Positions 54,440-63,451 are shown, numbered from the stretch's first letter. The stretch is DNA of 64,000 bases from JAANXG01 sp034520625 (GCA_034520625.1 JAXHNI010000003.1:1-64000); one strand, 5' to 3'. A program made the numbers and translations. The notes: a model not told the origin generated them from the sequence alone.

Positions 54440-54841
54440 TCAGTGGTCGAGAACGAAAGTGGCTTTCCCGCCCTTCATGTTGTTGCCTGACGGGTCCCTG
54501 ATGACATAGTCGGACAGGGTGAGCTTCAGCTCCGGGAGGACGAATACGATTCGTGCCGCGGTGCCGCTGAAATCGTCGGTGGATTGCCGCCGATGAAAGC
54601 GGAGCGGGCTGCCGCTGGCTTCGATCCTGGATGGCGACCCGTCGGCTCCGAAGATGGCGATGGTCTCCGCCTCGATCACCAGGTCCAGGACTTCCGCCCG
54701 CGCGTCGCCCTCATAGGTGGTGACGTTGCTGTCACTGTCCGACCGCACCGTGTCCGCAGTAATCGAGAAAAGGCCATTGCCGTTCTGCGCCCACAGAGGT
54801 GCGGTGAGGCAGAACAGAAACAGTACGAAGGTAGGCTTCAT
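54440..54841 (-). CDS. orphan LptA/OstA-like periplasmic protein
   Basis: This 133-residue exported protein has a signal peptide ending LWAQ (about 19). The mature part matches the OstA/LptA beta-jellyroll: ITADTVRSDSDSNVTTYEGDARAEVLDLVIEAETI and RIEASGSPLRFHRR. LptA bridges lipopolysaccharide transport, but the usual neighbours lptB, lptC and kdsC are missing. It may therefore be a second LptA-like protein of separate function. Confidence 0.78.
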   Translation of the reverse strand: MKPTFVLFLFCLTAPLWAQNGNGLFSITADTVRSDSDSNVTTYEGDARAEVLDLVIEAETIAIFGADGSPSRIEASGSPLRFHRRQSTDDFSGTAARIVFVLPELKLTLSDYVIRDPSGNNMKGGKATFVLDH

Positions 54842-55104
54842 CGCACGCCGGGGAAGGAATAGAAAACGCAGTGTACCATTTGCGGCGGATTGGAGATTTC
54901 CGTTTCCGCGTGGGCTCGGTGCAGCCGGTGACGGGGATGGGCGACGGCAACCCGTCGGAGTTGGAGGGCCCGGTCCGGTGATCCATGTTAAAATGCCGGC
55001 ACCGGAGAAAGCACATCGGACGCTGGCGACCCGCCCCCGACGTCGCCCGTCGGAACACGCCTCCCGACGCCTTCTCCGGATCCCATTCCCAACGGAGCAA
55101 CATC

Positions 55105-55530
55105 ATGAAACGCGAAGCATCGGCCGTCTGGCAAGGCGATCTGAAAACCGGAAGCGGCGCCCTGACCACGAAGAGCCGTGTTCTGACTTCGACGCCTTAT
55201 TCATTTCACACCCGTTTCGAGGACGGAACCGGAACCAACCCCGAGGAGCTCATCGGTGCGGCGCATGCGGGCTGCTTCTCCATGGCGCTGTCCAAGATAC
55301 TCGACGAGGCCGGACTGACGCCCGAGCGGATTGAAACGGATGCCACCGTGAGCCTGGACCAGGTGGAAGGCGGCTTCGCCATCACCGGGGTTCACTTGTC
55401 CGTCAGGGTAAAATCCCCGGGTGCGAGCGAGGACCGTTTCAAGGAGTGTGCCGATGCCGCCAAGGCCGGCTGCCCGGTTTCGAAGGTGCTCAACGCGGAC
55501 ATCACCATGGACGCGGTACTCGAGCAGTAG
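55105..55530 (+). CDS. OsmC-family peroxiredoxin
   Basis: This 141-residue thiol peroxidase reduces organic hydroperoxides. The catalytic Cys pair is C57 in GAAHAGCFSMAL and C123 in AAKAGCPVSKVL. The family stretch TNPEELIGAAHAGC and the opening VWQGDLKTGSG are typical of OsmC rather than Ohr. I start at the ATG at 55105, preceded by GGAGCAA. The gene stands alone between an LptA-like gene and a decayed hydrolase gene. Confidence 0.92.
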   Translation: MKREASAVWQGDLKTGSGALTTKSRVLTSTPYSFHTRFEDGTGTNPEELIGAAHAGCFSMALSKILDEAGLTPERIETDATVSLDQVEGGFAITGVHLSVRVKSPGASEDRFKECADAAKAGCPVSKVLNADITMDAVLEQ

Positions 55531-55571
55531 CCGCGGCCCCTCGACGGCGCGGGACGGGCCCCGCCGGGCCA

Positions 55572-56159
55572 ATGAAACCCATCAACATCGACGCCAAGCG
55601 GCTGCCCGCCGATCTGCATCGATTGCGAACCTTCGGCGCATACGGCGACGGGGTGGTGCGGCCGGCGTTTTCCGAGGCCGACCTCGCTTCCCGGCAATGG
55701 CTGGCGGGCCGCATGAGCGAGGCCGGCCTGCAGCCGGTTTTCGACCCGGTGGGCAACCTGTTCGGTCTGCCGACCGGCAAGGGAAAGAGCGTCCTGCTGG
55801 GCTCCCACTCCGACACCCAGCCGGGCCGAGGCCGAGCGCATCGCGGCCGGTCGCGGCCTGGACCTGCAGCGCTTGTCCGACTCGGCCGTGCCGCCGACGA
55901 AACTGGATGCACGGCTGGTCAACGCCGTCGAGGCCTCGGCGGAAAATCTGGCTCCCGGGCAATGGCGCCGCATGCCCTCCGGCGCCCTGCACGATGCCGC
56001 CAACGTCTCCCTGTTGATGCCCGCCGGCATGATTTCGTCCCGTCCATCGGCGGTGTCAGCCACGATTTCTCGGAGGACACGGCGGAGCCGCACCTGAAGC
56101 TGGGCGCGCAGGTGCTGGCGGACAGCGTCGCACACTACACGGCGGCGCTTGCGACCTGA
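55572..56159 (+). pseudogene. degraded M20-type amidohydrolase (N-carbamoyl-amino-acid hydrolase/allantoate amidohydrolase family)
   Basis: The N-terminal part reads as a good hydantoinase/carbamoylase: AYGDGVVRPAFSEADLASRQW, GNLFGLPTGK and the metal motif LLGSHSDTQPG. After about 78 codons the frame loses similarity. Family sequence resumes in another frame (AERIAAGRGLDLQRL to ALHDAANVSLLMPAGMI), then returns to the first frame with FVPSIGGVSHDF to the stop. The central dimerisation region is missing, so there was an internal deletion. A one-base loss in the T-run of the codons for MIFVP (about 56032-56036) causes the second shift. The remaining length is about half of the normal family gene. 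Confidence 0.82.
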
Positions 56160-56369
56160 CGGCGCTGACATGTCAGGTATAAAGCCTGACCCACATGGGC
56201 TTCGTTCTGTTATATCAAGGTTAGTAGACAGAATCACCCGCAATGGGCAATGACGTACCGGGTCGGGCGTGGGGGCTGCCGCGGTGTCCCGGGACGTGCT
56301 TTACCGGCAAGCCGGTCTGAAACGTGCTATGAATGTAGAGGGGGCCGAATCGTCGAAACATAGTGGTCC

Positions 56370-56615
56370 ATGATTGAAATCACCCAGATGTGCGACAAAT
56401 GCCGGCAGGCCCTGTCCGAACTCTCGGCCAAGGACGGTGGGCTGATATTCTGCTCGCATCGCAGCAACTCTCCCACCTCCGGTGTATTCGTCGCCGCGGT
56501 GCCGGTTCAAGAGGGCGGATGCAAGCTGCAGATTGTGTATCCGTGTACGGAATCGGCAGCCAGAGAAAAAGCCCGGGAAATCCTCCGCGACAGGAGGCAG
56601 GGGGCCTCTCGCTGA
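56370..56615 (+). CDS. small hypothetical protein with possible zinc ribbon
   Basis: This 81-residue frame contains a CxxC (MCDKC, residues 8-11), and then FCSH and CKLQIVYPC. That is suggestive of metal binding. No signal or transmembrane segment is seen. The overlapping frames here are also open, so coding status rests on the Cys pattern and composition. A perfect 12-bp palindrome CTGACATGTCAG (56165-56176) lies in the gap upstream. Confidence 0.5.
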   Translation: MIEITQMCDKCRQALSELSAKDGGLIFCSHRSNSPTSGVFVAAVPVQEGGCKLQIVYPCTESAAREKAREILRDRRQGASR

Positions 56616-56669
56616 CGCCGGCCCGGGGACGTTGACGCGGGGTCGAACCGGCAGGCGCGATCAGGCCCG

Positions 56670-57965
56670 TTATTTCGTTTCCTCGTCCTCCCGGCGCTGC
56701 ACCGCACGATGGTAGGCCAGGTATTTGCGCTGGGTGGCGATATGGTCGGCTATGCGCTTGGCATCATGCCAGACGCCCCAGATGAAGCTGGAGCTGCGAT
56801 TCGACAGCCACGGCAGACCCAGGAAATAGATGCCGGGCTCGGTGGAAATGCCGCGGTGGTGCCGCGGATTGCCGTTCCCGTCGAAAGCGTCGACATTCAG
56901 CCAGCTGTAATCCACCGCGAACCCGGTTGCCCAGATGATGGCGCCGACGCCGGCCGCGGCCAGGTCGAGCTCGAGAATGGGGCTGGTCACGTACTCCGGA
57001 TCCGGGGGAATATTGCGGGCATCCGGCTCCAGCGGAAGGTCGAGACCATTGCGCTCGACATAGTCGTCGGCGGCATCCAGCAGCGAAAGGTAGTTCTCGT
57101 CGCCGCGTGCAAGGTTGTACGCCAGATCCGGCTCGAAGGTCACCATGCCGCCATTGAATGATTTCGTCCGGCCCGCAAGCGTCATCCCCTGATTGGCAAG
57201 TTTCCGAAAGTCGACCGTCTGGCCGCCGTGGGCACCGCTCACTGCAATGGTGACGTGCTCCGTGCCCGGCTTCATGGCCTCGGCATCCCATTCTCCGAGA
57301 ATACCGAGCCACCACGTAAAGTCACGATTGCGATAGGCGCGGGGAGGGCGATGGTGCGGTCCGACGGACAGGTACACCTTCCTGCCGGCACGTTGCAGCT
57401 CATCCGCGATCTGCACCCCCGACGACCCGGCGCCAACCACCAGGACAGCTCCCCCGGGCAGTTGCCCGGGATTGCGATACGCCGCCGAGTGGATCTGCAT
57501 GATGGTTTCGTCTTTGGGCGCGATCGACGGGATTACAGGGCGCTGGAAAGGTCCGGTCGCGGCAACCACGCGGTTCGCCTTAATCACGCCCCTGGAGGTT
57601 TCGATGGTGAAGCCCGGCTGGCCGGGTTTGCGTTCCACCTTTCTGACTTCCACGCCGGTGCGGATGGGGGCGTCGAACTTCCTGGCGTAGGCTTCGAAAT
57701 AAGCCGCAATCCGTTCCTTGGGAGCAAAAGCGTCGGGATCGATGTCGTCGAACTCCAGGCCCGGAAACCGGTCGTGCCAGGCTGGACCATTGGCCACCAG
57801 TGAATCCCACCGCTCCGAACGCCAGCGTTCGGCGATGCGATGGCGCTCCAGCACGAGGTGGGGTACTCCGAGCTGGCTCAGATGCTCGCTCATGGCCACC
57901 CCGGCCTGGCCGGCGCCGACAACCAGCGTATCGATATCCATGTTCTCAAATGCGTTCTCAGCCAT
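56670..57965 (-). CDS. NAD(P)/FAD-dependent monooxygenase (FMO-like)
   Basis: This 431-residue flavoprotein has an FAD motif VVGAGQAGVAMSEHL near residue 16 and a second nucleotide motif VVGAGSSGVQIADEL near 179. Between them are a GWRSERWDSL-like substrate loop (RWRSERWDSLVANGP) and the ATG motif before FQRPVIPSI. The late ATGFAVDYSWLN is also typical. It resembles the FMO/YUCCA-like group more than Baeyer-Villiger enzymes. It differs from the monooxygenase at 39406 in length and motif detail. It has no operon partner, and the substrate is unknown. Confidence 0.88.
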   Translation of the reverse strand: MAENAFENMDIDTLVVGAGQAGVAMSEHLSQLGVPHLVLERHRIAERWRSERWDSLVANGPAWHDRFPGLEFDDIDPDAFAPKERIAAYFEAYARKFDAPIRTGVEVRKVERKPGQPGFTIETSRGVIKANRVVAATGPFQRPVIPSIAPKDETIMQIHSAAYRNPGQLPGGAVLVVGAGSSGVQIADELQRAGRKVYLSVGPHHRPPRAYRNRDFTWWLGILGEWDAEAMKPGTEHVTIAVSGAHGGQTVDFRKLANQGMTLAGRTKSFNGGMVTFEPDLAYNLARGDENYLSLLDAADDYVERNGLDLPLEPDARNIPPDPEYVTSPILELDLAAAGVGAIIWATGFAVDYSWLNVDAFDGNGNPRHHRGISTEPGIYFLGLPWLSNRSSSFIWGVWHDAKRIADHIATQRKYLAYHRAVQRREDEETK

Positions 57966-58340
57966 GGCAAAGCCTTTTTTTGTCTAGTGTCCCCCACATA
58001 TTATGAGCCATGCCTGCTTAAGAACACTTCTGATATTGCGCTATTTCCGCGATAGCGGCGTCAGCGCCGCGCTCGAATCCTCCGCCGCGACGGGAAACGA
58101 CCCGCCGGAACCCGGTGGCAGACCCCATGTCAACAACTGGTACGATACAGAACATGCGGTCCGCGGGGGCTGTCCAGCGGACTCGTGGACTATTCGGGAC
58201 GTGCTGCCAATTTGGCGGTGGTTTGTATCTGTCCGTATCATCCGTGACTGCGTCAAAAGGCATGTCTGAAGCGGTATCCGCACAGATATCGATCAATCTA
58301 TCAGAATGAGCCAATGGGTTCAGGCACGAGGAGCGAAACC
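57966..58340. other. gap without recognised gene
   Basis: Several frames are open on both strands but none has recognisable protein character or a ribosome-binding site that I trust. The two flanking genes are divergent, so both promoters should lie here. A purine-rich GAGGAGCG just before 58341 serves the downstream gene. Confidence 0.45.
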
Positions 58341-59522
58341 ATGTCCGATCAGCGCAGAAACTTCGGCACCCGCGCCCTGTGGGCCGCGGTTCAACACGAT
58401 TCTCCGGCAAGGGACGTGGTGGCCCCGATCCACCACAGTGTCAATTTCGCCTACGACGATATTGATGAGTGGTTTGACGTCGCGCGGGGCGCAAAGCCCG
58501 GGTATATCTATTCCCGGAACCGGAACCCGACCGTCCGGGCGCTGGAGTTGACCATGCGTGATCTGGACGATGCCGAGGAGGCCGTCAGTTTTTCCACCGG
58601 TATGGCGGCGATCAGCAATACGCTGTTCACCCTGCTGGTGCCGGGCGACCGGGTGGTGGCCATCAAGGATGCTTACGGCGGCACCAACAAGCTCTTCCTC
58701 GAGTTTCTGCCCCGCTCCCAGATCGACGTTTCTCTGTGCGACACCCTGGATGCCGATGCGATCGAGACTGAGATCCGCAAGGGCTGCAAAGTGCTGTATC
58801 TGGAAACCCCCACCAACCCCGTGCTCAAGATTGTGGATATTGCGCGCCTTGCCGGGGCAGCGCATGAACAGGGCGCCATCGTCATCGTCGACAATACTTT
58901 TGCCACGCCGATCAACCAGCGGCCGCTGGAGCTTGGTGCCGACCTTGTGGTGTACAGCGCCACCAAGTATCTGAATGGCCACTCCGACGCTATGGGCGGC
59001 ATACTCTGCGGTCCGCGGGAGCTGGTGAGCGCGGTGCACCACTATCGCGAGATCAACGGCGCGGCATTGCATGCCGGTCCCGCCTACATGATCCTGCGGG
59101 GCTTGAAAACCCTGGAGCTGCGGATTCAGCGCCACAACGAAAGTGCCGGTACGATTGCCGCGTTTCTGCACCGGCATCACAAGGTCGAAACGGTGTTCTA
59201 TCCCGGACTGCCCGATCATCCAAATCATGCCATTGCCAAAAGGCAGATGGATGGTTTTGGCGGCATGCTCAGCTTCGCGCTGAAGGGCGGCTTTGACGAG
59301 GTTCGAAAGATGCTGTCACTGCTGCGTTATGCGCACAATGCAGCGAGCCTCGGTTCGGTGTCGACGCTGGTGGGCCCGCCGATGGCGACCAGCCATGTCG
59401 AGCTCACCGCCGGGGAACGCGAGACGATGGGCATCCCGGAAAGCCTGATCCGCTATTCAACCGGTATCGAGAATGTCGAGGACCTGGTCGCGGATCTGGA
59501 TCATGCACTGTCGCAACTGTAA
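58341..59522 (+). CDS. Cys/Met metabolism PLP enzyme (cystathionine gamma-synthase / O-acylhomoserine sulfhydrylase-like)
   Basis: This 393-residue PLP enzyme of the Cys/Met metabolism family has the cofactor Lys209 in YSATKYLNGHSD and the phosphate-binding Y/R pair in YIYSRNRNPT. The segments EAVSFSTGMAAIS, LETPTNP and VDNTFATP are also typical. Members carry out gamma-replacement or elimination on homoserine esters, cystathionine or methionine, and sequence reading alone does not decide among them. GAGGAGCG precedes the ATG at 58341. It is followed by a family A repeat. Confidence 0.9.
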   Translation: MSDQRRNFGTRALWAAVQHDSPARDVVAPIHHSVNFAYDDIDEWFDVARGAKPGYIYSRNRNPTVRALELTMRDLDDAEEAVSFSTGMAAISNTLFTLLVPGDRVVAIKDAYGGTNKLFLEFLPRSQIDVSLCDTLDADAIETEIRKGCKVLYLETPTNPVLKIVDIARLAGAAHEQGAIVIVDNTFATPINQRPLELGADLVVYSATKYLNGHSDAMGGILCGPRELVSAVHHYREINGAALHAGPAYMILRGLKTLELRIQRHNESAGTIAAFLHRHHKVETVFYPGLPDHPNHAIAKRQMDGFGGMLSFALKGGFDEVRKMLSLLRYAHNAASLGSVSTLVGPPMATSHVELTAGERETMGIPESLIRYSTGIENVEDLVADLDHALSQL

Positions 59523-59609
59523 CTGCCACCTAAAGTGCGCGCCGCTGTTTAACGGCGCCACAAATGTTGACCCATTCAGTCGGTACGGTTCGGCGGACAA
59601 TCGAAGCCC

Positions 59610-59723
59610 GTAGGCGAGCCCTCTCGCCGATTGCGGCTTCGGGCAATGCCCTATCGGCCAGGGGGCTGGCCTCCGGGTACCCCAACCAATTCATCAATTA
59701 AAGTCACAGAGCGTTTGGTGGGG
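59610..59723 (-). repeat. REP-like element (family A), copy 4 with inverted leader
   Basis: The two-hairpin unit (59610-59672) is followed by the reverse complement of the 45-nt leader (59680-59723) seen at 28075-28119. Read on the minus strand, the order is leader then hairpins, the same as copy 2. It abuts the stop codon of the lipoprotein gene. Confidence 0.82.
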
Positions 59724-59727
59724 CACT

Positions 59728-61557
59728 TCACGGGCGGGGCGCCGACGGTTGGGCCACCAGCCAGCCGGCCCAGGCCATGAAAGCGATGCCGGCGACGATC
59801 AACAGGGTCTCCAGCCAGGAGGACTCGGTGAGCCGCGCATGGTCGGCCGCTTGCCGGTTCCTGAAGCTCGGAAGCACCGGATCCGGTAGCTCCGGTGACT
59901 CCACGGCCGCGGCGATGGCCTCCGCCTCGCGTAACGGCACAGGCAGGTTGCGCGTGGCGATCGCGGAAGCGGGGCCGCCGTGCACGGGCCCCATACGGCC
60001 CTGGGGGGCGGGGCCCGCCAGCAGCACCTGCATCGAGTAGGTGTCCACCGGCTCGTCCTCTCCCGGCACCGGTGAGGACGCCAGGCGGGACTCGTTGACA
60101 AAGAACGGCGCCCTGGCCAGGACCTCGGTGAGGCTGGCTGCGCGCAGCATCGGCGCGTCCCGTGGCAGCGCCTGCAGCGCCTCCCGGGTGTCTGTATTCA
60201 GCAGGACAATGGCGGCGTCGAGCTCGCGGTTGCGGAGGGCACGGACCAGGTCCGGGCCGTTCGAGCGTACGTCGGGCAGATACCCGGCGAGGACCAGCAT
60301 GCGCGCCGCCACCTTGCCACCGGCGGTCCAGCCCGGAGGCGTGCCCAGCCGGCCGGCCAGCGGATCGTCGCTGGCGGATGCCTGCCCGCCGAGGAGCAGC
60401 AGGAAGTGACGGCGCCCGATCGCCGCGATCGCCTCGCCGTGCTGGACCCGTCCGAGAAACAGTCCTTCAGGCGTCAACTGGAAAAAGTCGGAAGTGTGCA
60501 CCAGTGCCAGGTCGGCCCAGCCCTGCTCCAGGGCCTCCAGCGGTGAGGCCACGGACAACATGCGCACGGGACGCTCCGGGTAGGCGCGGCGCAGGACCAG
60601 GTTGGCCTGGCCGCTGAGCGGATTGAGGGATTCGACCCCCGTGTGGGCGACGACCATCTCCGGCCGACGCATGGTCGGCGAGTCTGCAGCGAGAATCCCC
60701 TCCGCGACCAGCAGGCGCCGGGCCGCGGTCTCTACATCGTAGCCCTCGATGACGATCTCGTGGAGGGCCCGCTCCACTTCTTCGGGGTTCAGCGAGCCGT
60801 AGAGCGGCTCCAGCGCAGACTCGACGAAACCCCGATGTGGACTCGCCCTCGGACCGAGGACCACCGTGGCCTCGTACCGCGGATAGAAACCCAGCCCGTC
60901 CGCCAGCACGGTCAGCCCCATGTCCGACCGCACGTATGGCAAGCGCATGACGGCAACATCCGTACCGCCCGAAAGCAGTGCCGCCATGCGGTCCGAGGGA
61001 GAAGTTGCCTCTGTCACCGCGTCCGTCCGGATGTCGAGGCCGTAGCGACGAGCCAGCGCCAGCAGGCCGTCCCCCGGCTGGCGCATATACCCCGCCGGGA
61101 CCGAGAACCGGGCGTTCTCCAGGCGCGAGAGGTCCTCGATGGCGCTGACGTCCTTCTCCAGCGCCTTTTCCGCTTCCATCAGCAACACGTAGGGAGCCCG
61201 GAAGCCCAGACCCGGCGTCACCGTCATGCCTGCCGGGGTGAGAGTCTGCCGGACGACGTCCAGGCTCCCGTCCCCGACGGCGCTGGTGCTGAAGAACACA
61301 CGCGCCGACCCCGAGTAGTCGGGCAGCATGTCGATGTCGCCCGCCTGGAGTCGCCGCCCGCAATTCACCAGGTCCGGGCAGCCGACCGTCAGGGCGCGAG
61401 CGCCGGACTGGCGCAGGGTCTCGGCGACGAGCTCCGCCATCAAGGTGCTGTCCGGCTGCCCGGAAAGGTAGCCGATGAGCAGCCCCGGCCTCTGCGTGCA
61501 GCCCGCCACTGTGCCCAGCCATAAAACCAGAAGGAGCAGCCCGGCCCGGCGGATCAC
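59728..61557 (-). CDS. large lipoprotein with OpuAC-like and TAXI-like binding lobes and a C-terminal membrane helix
   Basis: This 609-residue protein starts at a GTG that overlaps the stop of the BCCT gene (GTGA). A lipoprotein signal ends in VAGC (Cys20). Residues about 25-280 resemble glycine-betaine binding proteins of the OpuAC type (GYLSGQPDSTLMAELVAETL, AGDIDMLPDYSGSARV). Residues about 300-530 form a second alpha/beta region with WADLALVHTSDFF, GKVAARMLVLAGYL and LRNRELDAAIVLL, similar in style to TAXI/NMT1 binding proteins. A hydrophobic segment (LLIVAGIAFMAWAGWLV) near the end would tether the C-terminus as well. BCCT carriers are not known to need binding proteins, so the pairing is unusual. 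Confidence 0.78.
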   Translation of the reverse strand: MIRRAGLLLLVLWLGTVAGCTQRPGLLIGYLSGQPDSTLMAELVAETLRQSGARALTVGCPDLVNCGRRLQAGDIDMLPDYSGSARVFFSTSAVGDGSLDVVRQTLTPAGMTVTPGLGFRAPYVLLMEAEKALEKDVSAIEDLSRLENARFSVPAGYMRQPGDGLLALARRYGLDIRTDAVTEATSPSDRMAALLSGGTDVAVMRLPYVRSDMGLTVLADGLGFYPRYEATVVLGPRASPHRGFVESALEPLYGSLNPEEVERALHEIVIEGYDVETAARRLLVAEGILAADSPTMRRPEMVVAHTGVESLNPLSGQANLVLRRAYPERPVRMLSVASPLEALEQGWADLALVHTSDFFQLTPEGLFLGRVQHGEAIAAIGRRHFLLLLGGQASASDDPLAGRLGTPPGWTAGGKVAARMLVLAGYLPDVRSNGPDLVRALRNRELDAAIVLLNTDTREALQALPRDAPMLRAASLTEVLARAPFFVNESRLASSPVPGEDEPVDTYSMQVLLAGPAPQGRMGPVHGGPASAIATRNLPVPLREAEAIAAAVESPELPDPVLPSFRNRQAADHARLTESSWLETLLIVAGIAFMAWAGWLVAQPSAPRP

Positions 61558-63101
61558 GGCCCACCTTCCACGTCGCGGGGCGCCGCGGTGTCCGCCCGCA
61601 GGGCGCGCAGCAGCACCACCACCTGCAGGACCATAACCGCCGCGAAGGGCAAGGCCCCCAGCACAGACAGGGCCCGCACGGCCTGGATGTTGCCGGCGAC
61701 GATCATGGCGGCTCCGAGTGCGGCCAGCACGAATCCCCAGGCCAGCTTGCTGTGCCAGGAAGGGTTGCTGCCCGGGCCGCTCAGCAACCCCAGTACGAAC
61801 GCGGCGCTCACCACGCTGGTGACCAGGAAAACGAAAGCCAGGACCATCGCCGCGGCGTTCAGAGCGCTGGCGAACGGCAGGCGCTCCAGCAGGGTGAACA
61901 GCGCGATGGAAACGTCGTGATGCACCATTGTCACCACCCCGCCCAGTCCGTACATCTCCTCGTACAGGCCGAAGCCGCCGAACACCGCGAACCACAGAAT
62001 GGAGAACAGGGTCGGGACCAGTATGACCCCCACGATAAACTCCCGGATGGTGCGTCCCCGGCTGATGCGGGCGATGAATACGCCCACGAACGGTGCCCAG
62101 GCGATCCACCAGAAGAAATAGGTCAGCGTCCAGCCCTGGAACCAGCCGGCCACCTCGCGATCGTGAAAGGTGAAGAGCTGGAACGACATTTTGGCGAGCT
62201 CATTCATGTAGTCGCCGAAAGCCGTGACGAAACCGCGCATCAGGAACGCGGTCGGGCCGGCCAGCAGCAGGAACAGCATCACCGCCAAGGCCAGGATCAT
62301 GTTGGCATTCGACAGCCACTTCACGCCCTTGTCGAGAGGCATTACCAACGGCACGCAGTATGCGGCCACCAGGGCCGCCAGGATCCAGGCGGAGACGGTA
62401 AGGGAGCTCGGGTCCACTGCGGCAAAGACGAACAGCCCGCGCTGCAACTGGAACACGCCCATGGCGATCGACCCGGCCACCCCCAGGGCGATGGCCACCA
62501 CGGCGGTGACGTTGGCGATGTATGCCACCGTGCCCACCCACCAGCCGCTGAGCTCCTCGTGCAGCATGGCGCCGGGGTGATAACCGCTGCCCCGGCGAAA
62601 CGCGAAATAGGCCAATGCGAGGGCGACCATTCCGTAGATCGCCCAGGCGTGAAATCCCCAGTGGAACAGCGTGAGCGTCAAGGCTTGGCGCGCGGCCTCC
62701 CGCGAGCCCGGTGCCGGGCCGGGCGCCCCCTCGAAGTGCAGCACCGGCTCGGCAACGCCCCAGAACAGCAGTCCGACCCCCATGCCGGCGGCGAACAGCA
62801 TGGACAACCAGGAACCCCGGGAAAACTCGGGCTGCTCATCCGCGCGTCCCAGCTTGATCCGACCGTAACGTCCGATCGCCAGCCACGCCGCCAGCACCAG
62901 CAGCCCGGTTACCACCAGCATGTATAGCCAGTCCAGCGCCCGGAAGGCGGCGCCGGTAACGTTGCCCGCCCAATCCGCCAGGCCGGCCGGGTCCCCGAGG
63001 CCCCAGGCAGCGACGCCCGCGCACATGGGCAGCGCCACCAGCAGCACGGCCCAGCTCGACAGGTGTCGGCGCAGTTGAAAACGCGCAAGCATGCGGGTCA
63101 A
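61554..63101 (-). CDS. BCCT-family transporter (betaine/carnitine/choline)
   Basis: This 515-residue secondary transporter has 12 hydrophobic segments and the BCCT signature AAGMGVGLLFWGVAEPVLHF. It also has the aromatic segment LTYFFWWIAWAPFVGVFIARISRGRTIREF, which includes the tryptophan-rich TM8 region. Such carriers import quaternary ammonium osmolytes with sodium or protons. The start may be a TTG at 63101, close to AGGAAG, or an ATG at 63092. Its stop overlaps the GTG of the large lipoprotein gene, so the two are translationally coupled. Terminal osmosensor domains typical of BetP are not seen. Confidence 0.92.
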   Translation of the reverse strand: MTRMLARFQLRRHLSSWAVLLVALPMCAGVAAWGLGDPAGLADWAGNVTGAAFRALDWLYMLVVTGLLVLAAWLAIGRYGRIKLGRADEQPEFSRGSWLSMLFAAGMGVGLLFWGVAEPVLHFEGAPGPAPGSREAARQALTLTLFHWGFHAWAIYGMVALALAYFAFRRGSGYHPGAMLHEELSGWWVGTVAYIANVTAVVAIALGVAGSIAMGVFQLQRGLFVFAAVDPSSLTVSAWILAALVAAYCVPLVMPLDKGVKWLSNANMILALAVMLFLLLAGPTAFLMRGFVTAFGDYMNELAKMSFQLFTFHDREVAGWFQGWTLTYFFWWIAWAPFVGVFIARISRGRTIREFIVGVILVPTLFSILWFAVFGGFGLYEEMYGLGGVVTMVHHDVSIALFTLLERLPFASALNAAAMVLAFVFLVTSVVSAAFVLGLLSGPGSNPSWHSKLAWGFVLAALGAAMIVAGNIQAVRALSVLGALPFAAVMVLQVVVLLRALRADTAAPRDVEGGP

Positions 63102-63231
63102 AGTCTTCCTGCCTTCCTCCGGTGGGCACCAGCATCGCGTCCCGAACGTCGAAAAGGAGCGATATAACCGTGGTTGTGCACAGAAGCACCAACCACGCCC
63201 CGTATGGCGTAGCGAAGAGAATGTTGCCGGA

Positions 63232-63363
63232 TCACAGCTCTTTACGGTACAGGTAGACTAGCAACGGAGTCCAGAGGACGAGGTGCACGAGGCGGAACGC
63301 ATGGCTGTGTCGGCCTACGCAGAATTCCGCGACAGCGGCGGCGAAAGTCAGTAAGAATGTCAT
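63232..63363 (-). CDS. possible 43-residue membrane protein or fragment
   Basis: A short minus-strand frame encodes MTFLLTFAAAVAEFCVGRHS followed by a second hydrophobic half that ends LVYLYRKEL. Two hydrophobic stretches flank a basic His/Arg turn, which looks like a genuine helical hairpin rather than noise. No clear ribosome-binding site is present, so it may be a small membrane protein or the remains of a larger one. Confidence 0.35.
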   Translation of the reverse strand: MTFLLTFAAAVAEFCVGRHSHAFRLVHLVLWTPLLVYLYRKEL

Positions 63364-63451
63364 CGTTGCGACACGCCCCGCCGCGGGGTTCTTTCACGAA
63401 TCTCTTGGCGGTGGCGCCGCCTGGGGGTACGTTCCTGTATAGGAGTCCTCG

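Noticed and set aside
58003..58410. Overlapping open frames in the gap before the cystathionine-synthase-like gene
   Set aside because: Frames on both strands are open but show no motif, signal or ribosome-binding site.
61558..62109. Upstream extension of the large lipoprotein frame into the BCCT gene
   Set aside because: It is a shadow of the BCCT gene. The lipoprotein signal begins at the GTG at 61557.
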